Of a stretch of DNA of 7,017 nt, positions 6,804 through 7,017 are shown piece by piece. The position numbers and the translations under genes are program-made. The notes under the pieces were generated by a model. It had not been told where the DNA came from. It did not search any database and saw nothing but the letters and a program-made list of their open reading frames with translations. Numbering within the stretch: position 1 is the stretch's first letter; every line of letters starts with the position of its first letter. Source of the DNA: CAIWXH01 sp964555675 (GTDB lineage: Bacteria; Chloroflexota; Chloroflexia; Chloroflexales; Chloroflexaceae); NCBI GenBank assembly GCA_964555675.1, contig CAZKTU010000304.1, positions 1 to 7,017 of the forward strand, read 5' to 3'.

Positions 6804-6902
6804 GAGGTCGCACCTGTGCTCGACGCTATGGTGGCGCAGGGCCGCTACATCTCTGAGCGGCTTCGTCTCACACGGCTTGAAGCAGCAGGCGAGCAAGGGT
6901 GA
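6804..6902 (+). pseudogene. Possible C-terminal remnant of a DUF3368 (PIN-like) gene
   Basis: The frame ending at TGA 6900-6902 reads EVAPVLDAMVAQGRYIS and continues ERLRLTRLEAAGEQG. From memory this resembles the C-terminus of DUF3368 proteins, which are VapC-like PIN-domain relatives (pattern P-L-L-D-x-L-x-x-x-G-[FY]-x-[IL]-S followed by a final A-G-E). A TAG at 6801-6803 separates it from a short upstream stretch, GTTGV, that recalls the GT-x-G-[VI] motif normally found some ten residues before this tail. That arrangement would fit an internal deletion that created the stop. No PIN catalytic region precedes it, so it would be non-functional. Alternatively it is a 28-residue open frame starting at GTG 6816, because AGGAGGT at 6802-6808 is a strong ribosome-binding site at a good distance. 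The family match is unverified. Confidence 0.4.
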
Positions 6903-6949
6903 GGAACGCTTCTATGCGCGCTCCGTCCAAGCGATGCTCGATGCTGGTG

Positions 6950-7017
6950 TCAGCGGGTGGCCAGGGGATGACCCGAGGCGAACTCGATCAAATCCCAGCG
7001 GTTGCCGTAGAGGTCCT
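6950..7017 (-). CDS. VOC (glyoxalase/bleomycin resistance) superfamily protein, C-terminal fragment
   Basis: Only the last 21 complete codons lie in the window; the rest is beyond position 7017. The minus-strand frame reads DLYGNRWDLIEFASGHPLATR and stops at TGA (6952-6950). The D-x-x-G-N-[RW]-x-[ED]-[LI] block is the classic last beta strand of vicinal-oxygen-chelate fold proteins, which include glyoxalase I, extradiol dioxygenases and antibiotic-binding proteins. The position that is usually a metal-binding Glu in glyoxalase-like members aligns with the Asp of RWDLIE, so metal binding cannot be judged from this piece. The specific function cannot be assigned. It is on the same strand as the propeller gene but about 255 bp upstream, so co-transcription is uncertain. 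Confidence 0.7.
   Translation of the reverse strand, partial: DLYGNRWDLIEFASGHPLATR

Larger units (their letters stand above)
6696..6949. other. Intergenic region between the propeller gene and the VOC-type gene
   Basis: This 254-bp stretch holds the propeller gene leader (about 6696-6750), the CGGTAC/GTACCG repeats, the putative DUF3368 remnant, and 47 bases after it in which only a tandem 7-bp duplication (CGATGCT at 6932-6938 and 6939-6945) stands out. No terminator-like hairpin was found for the VOC-type gene that ends at 6950. Confidence 0.6.

Noticed and set aside
6932..6945. Tandem 7-bp repeat CGATGCT x2
   Set aside because: Two copies of a 7-mer are not enough to suggest a functional element or a repeat array; chance or slippage explains it.
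1..7017. CRISPR arrays, tRNA or rRNA genes, insertion sequences, riboswitches
   Set aside because: Reading the gaps on both strands showed no regularly spaced repeats, cloverleaf-like segments, transposase frames or recognisable riboswitch cores; the non-coding space totals only about 500 bases.

Overview
The window is GC-rich bacterial DNA that most resembles a member of the Chloroflexota (Chloroflexia-like). This is an inference from recalled family features: a helix-turn-helix/NB-ARC-like ATPase/TPR regulator, a seven-bladed SBBP-type propeller, and two exported proteins carrying the short VYLPxI / VYVPxI motif common in secreted proteins of that phylum. No rRNA, tRNA, CRISPR array, insertion sequence or phage gene was seen.

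Layout: (1) 1-95 is a leader with an extended -10 type promoter candidate. (2) 96-2720 (+) encodes an 874-residue STAND-type signalling ATPase/regulator: XRE helix-turn-helix, P-loop NTPase, then about seven TPR-like repeats. (3) After only 20 bp, 2741-5056 (-) converges on it and encodes a 771-residue exported putative zinc metallopeptidase (HEFFH, then a downstream Glu) with C-terminal beta-rich modules. (4) 5057-5189 is a 133-bp gap with three successive stem-loops. (5) 5190-6695 (-) encodes a 501-residue exported beta-propeller in which all seven blades can be counted. (6) 6696-6949 is non-coding or decayed DNA: the propeller gene's leader, GTACCG/CGGTAC repeats, and a short segment resembling the C-terminus of DUF3368 (PIN-like) proteins. 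(7) 6950-7017 (-) is the last 21 complete codons of a gene with a VOC/glyoxalase-type C-terminus, running off the window.

The propeller and metallopeptidase genes share a strand and may be partly co-transcribed, with the stem-loop gap between them acting as terminator, attenuator or processing site. Both products should act outside the membrane. The regulator is convergent with them, so a functional link is possible but not shown. No clearly new defence or mobile system is evident. The points most worth a second look are the shared VYLP/VYVP motif at opposite ends of two neighbouring exported proteins, the stem-loop cluster, the possible DUF3368 remnant, and a degenerate sequence shared by the two ends of the window.
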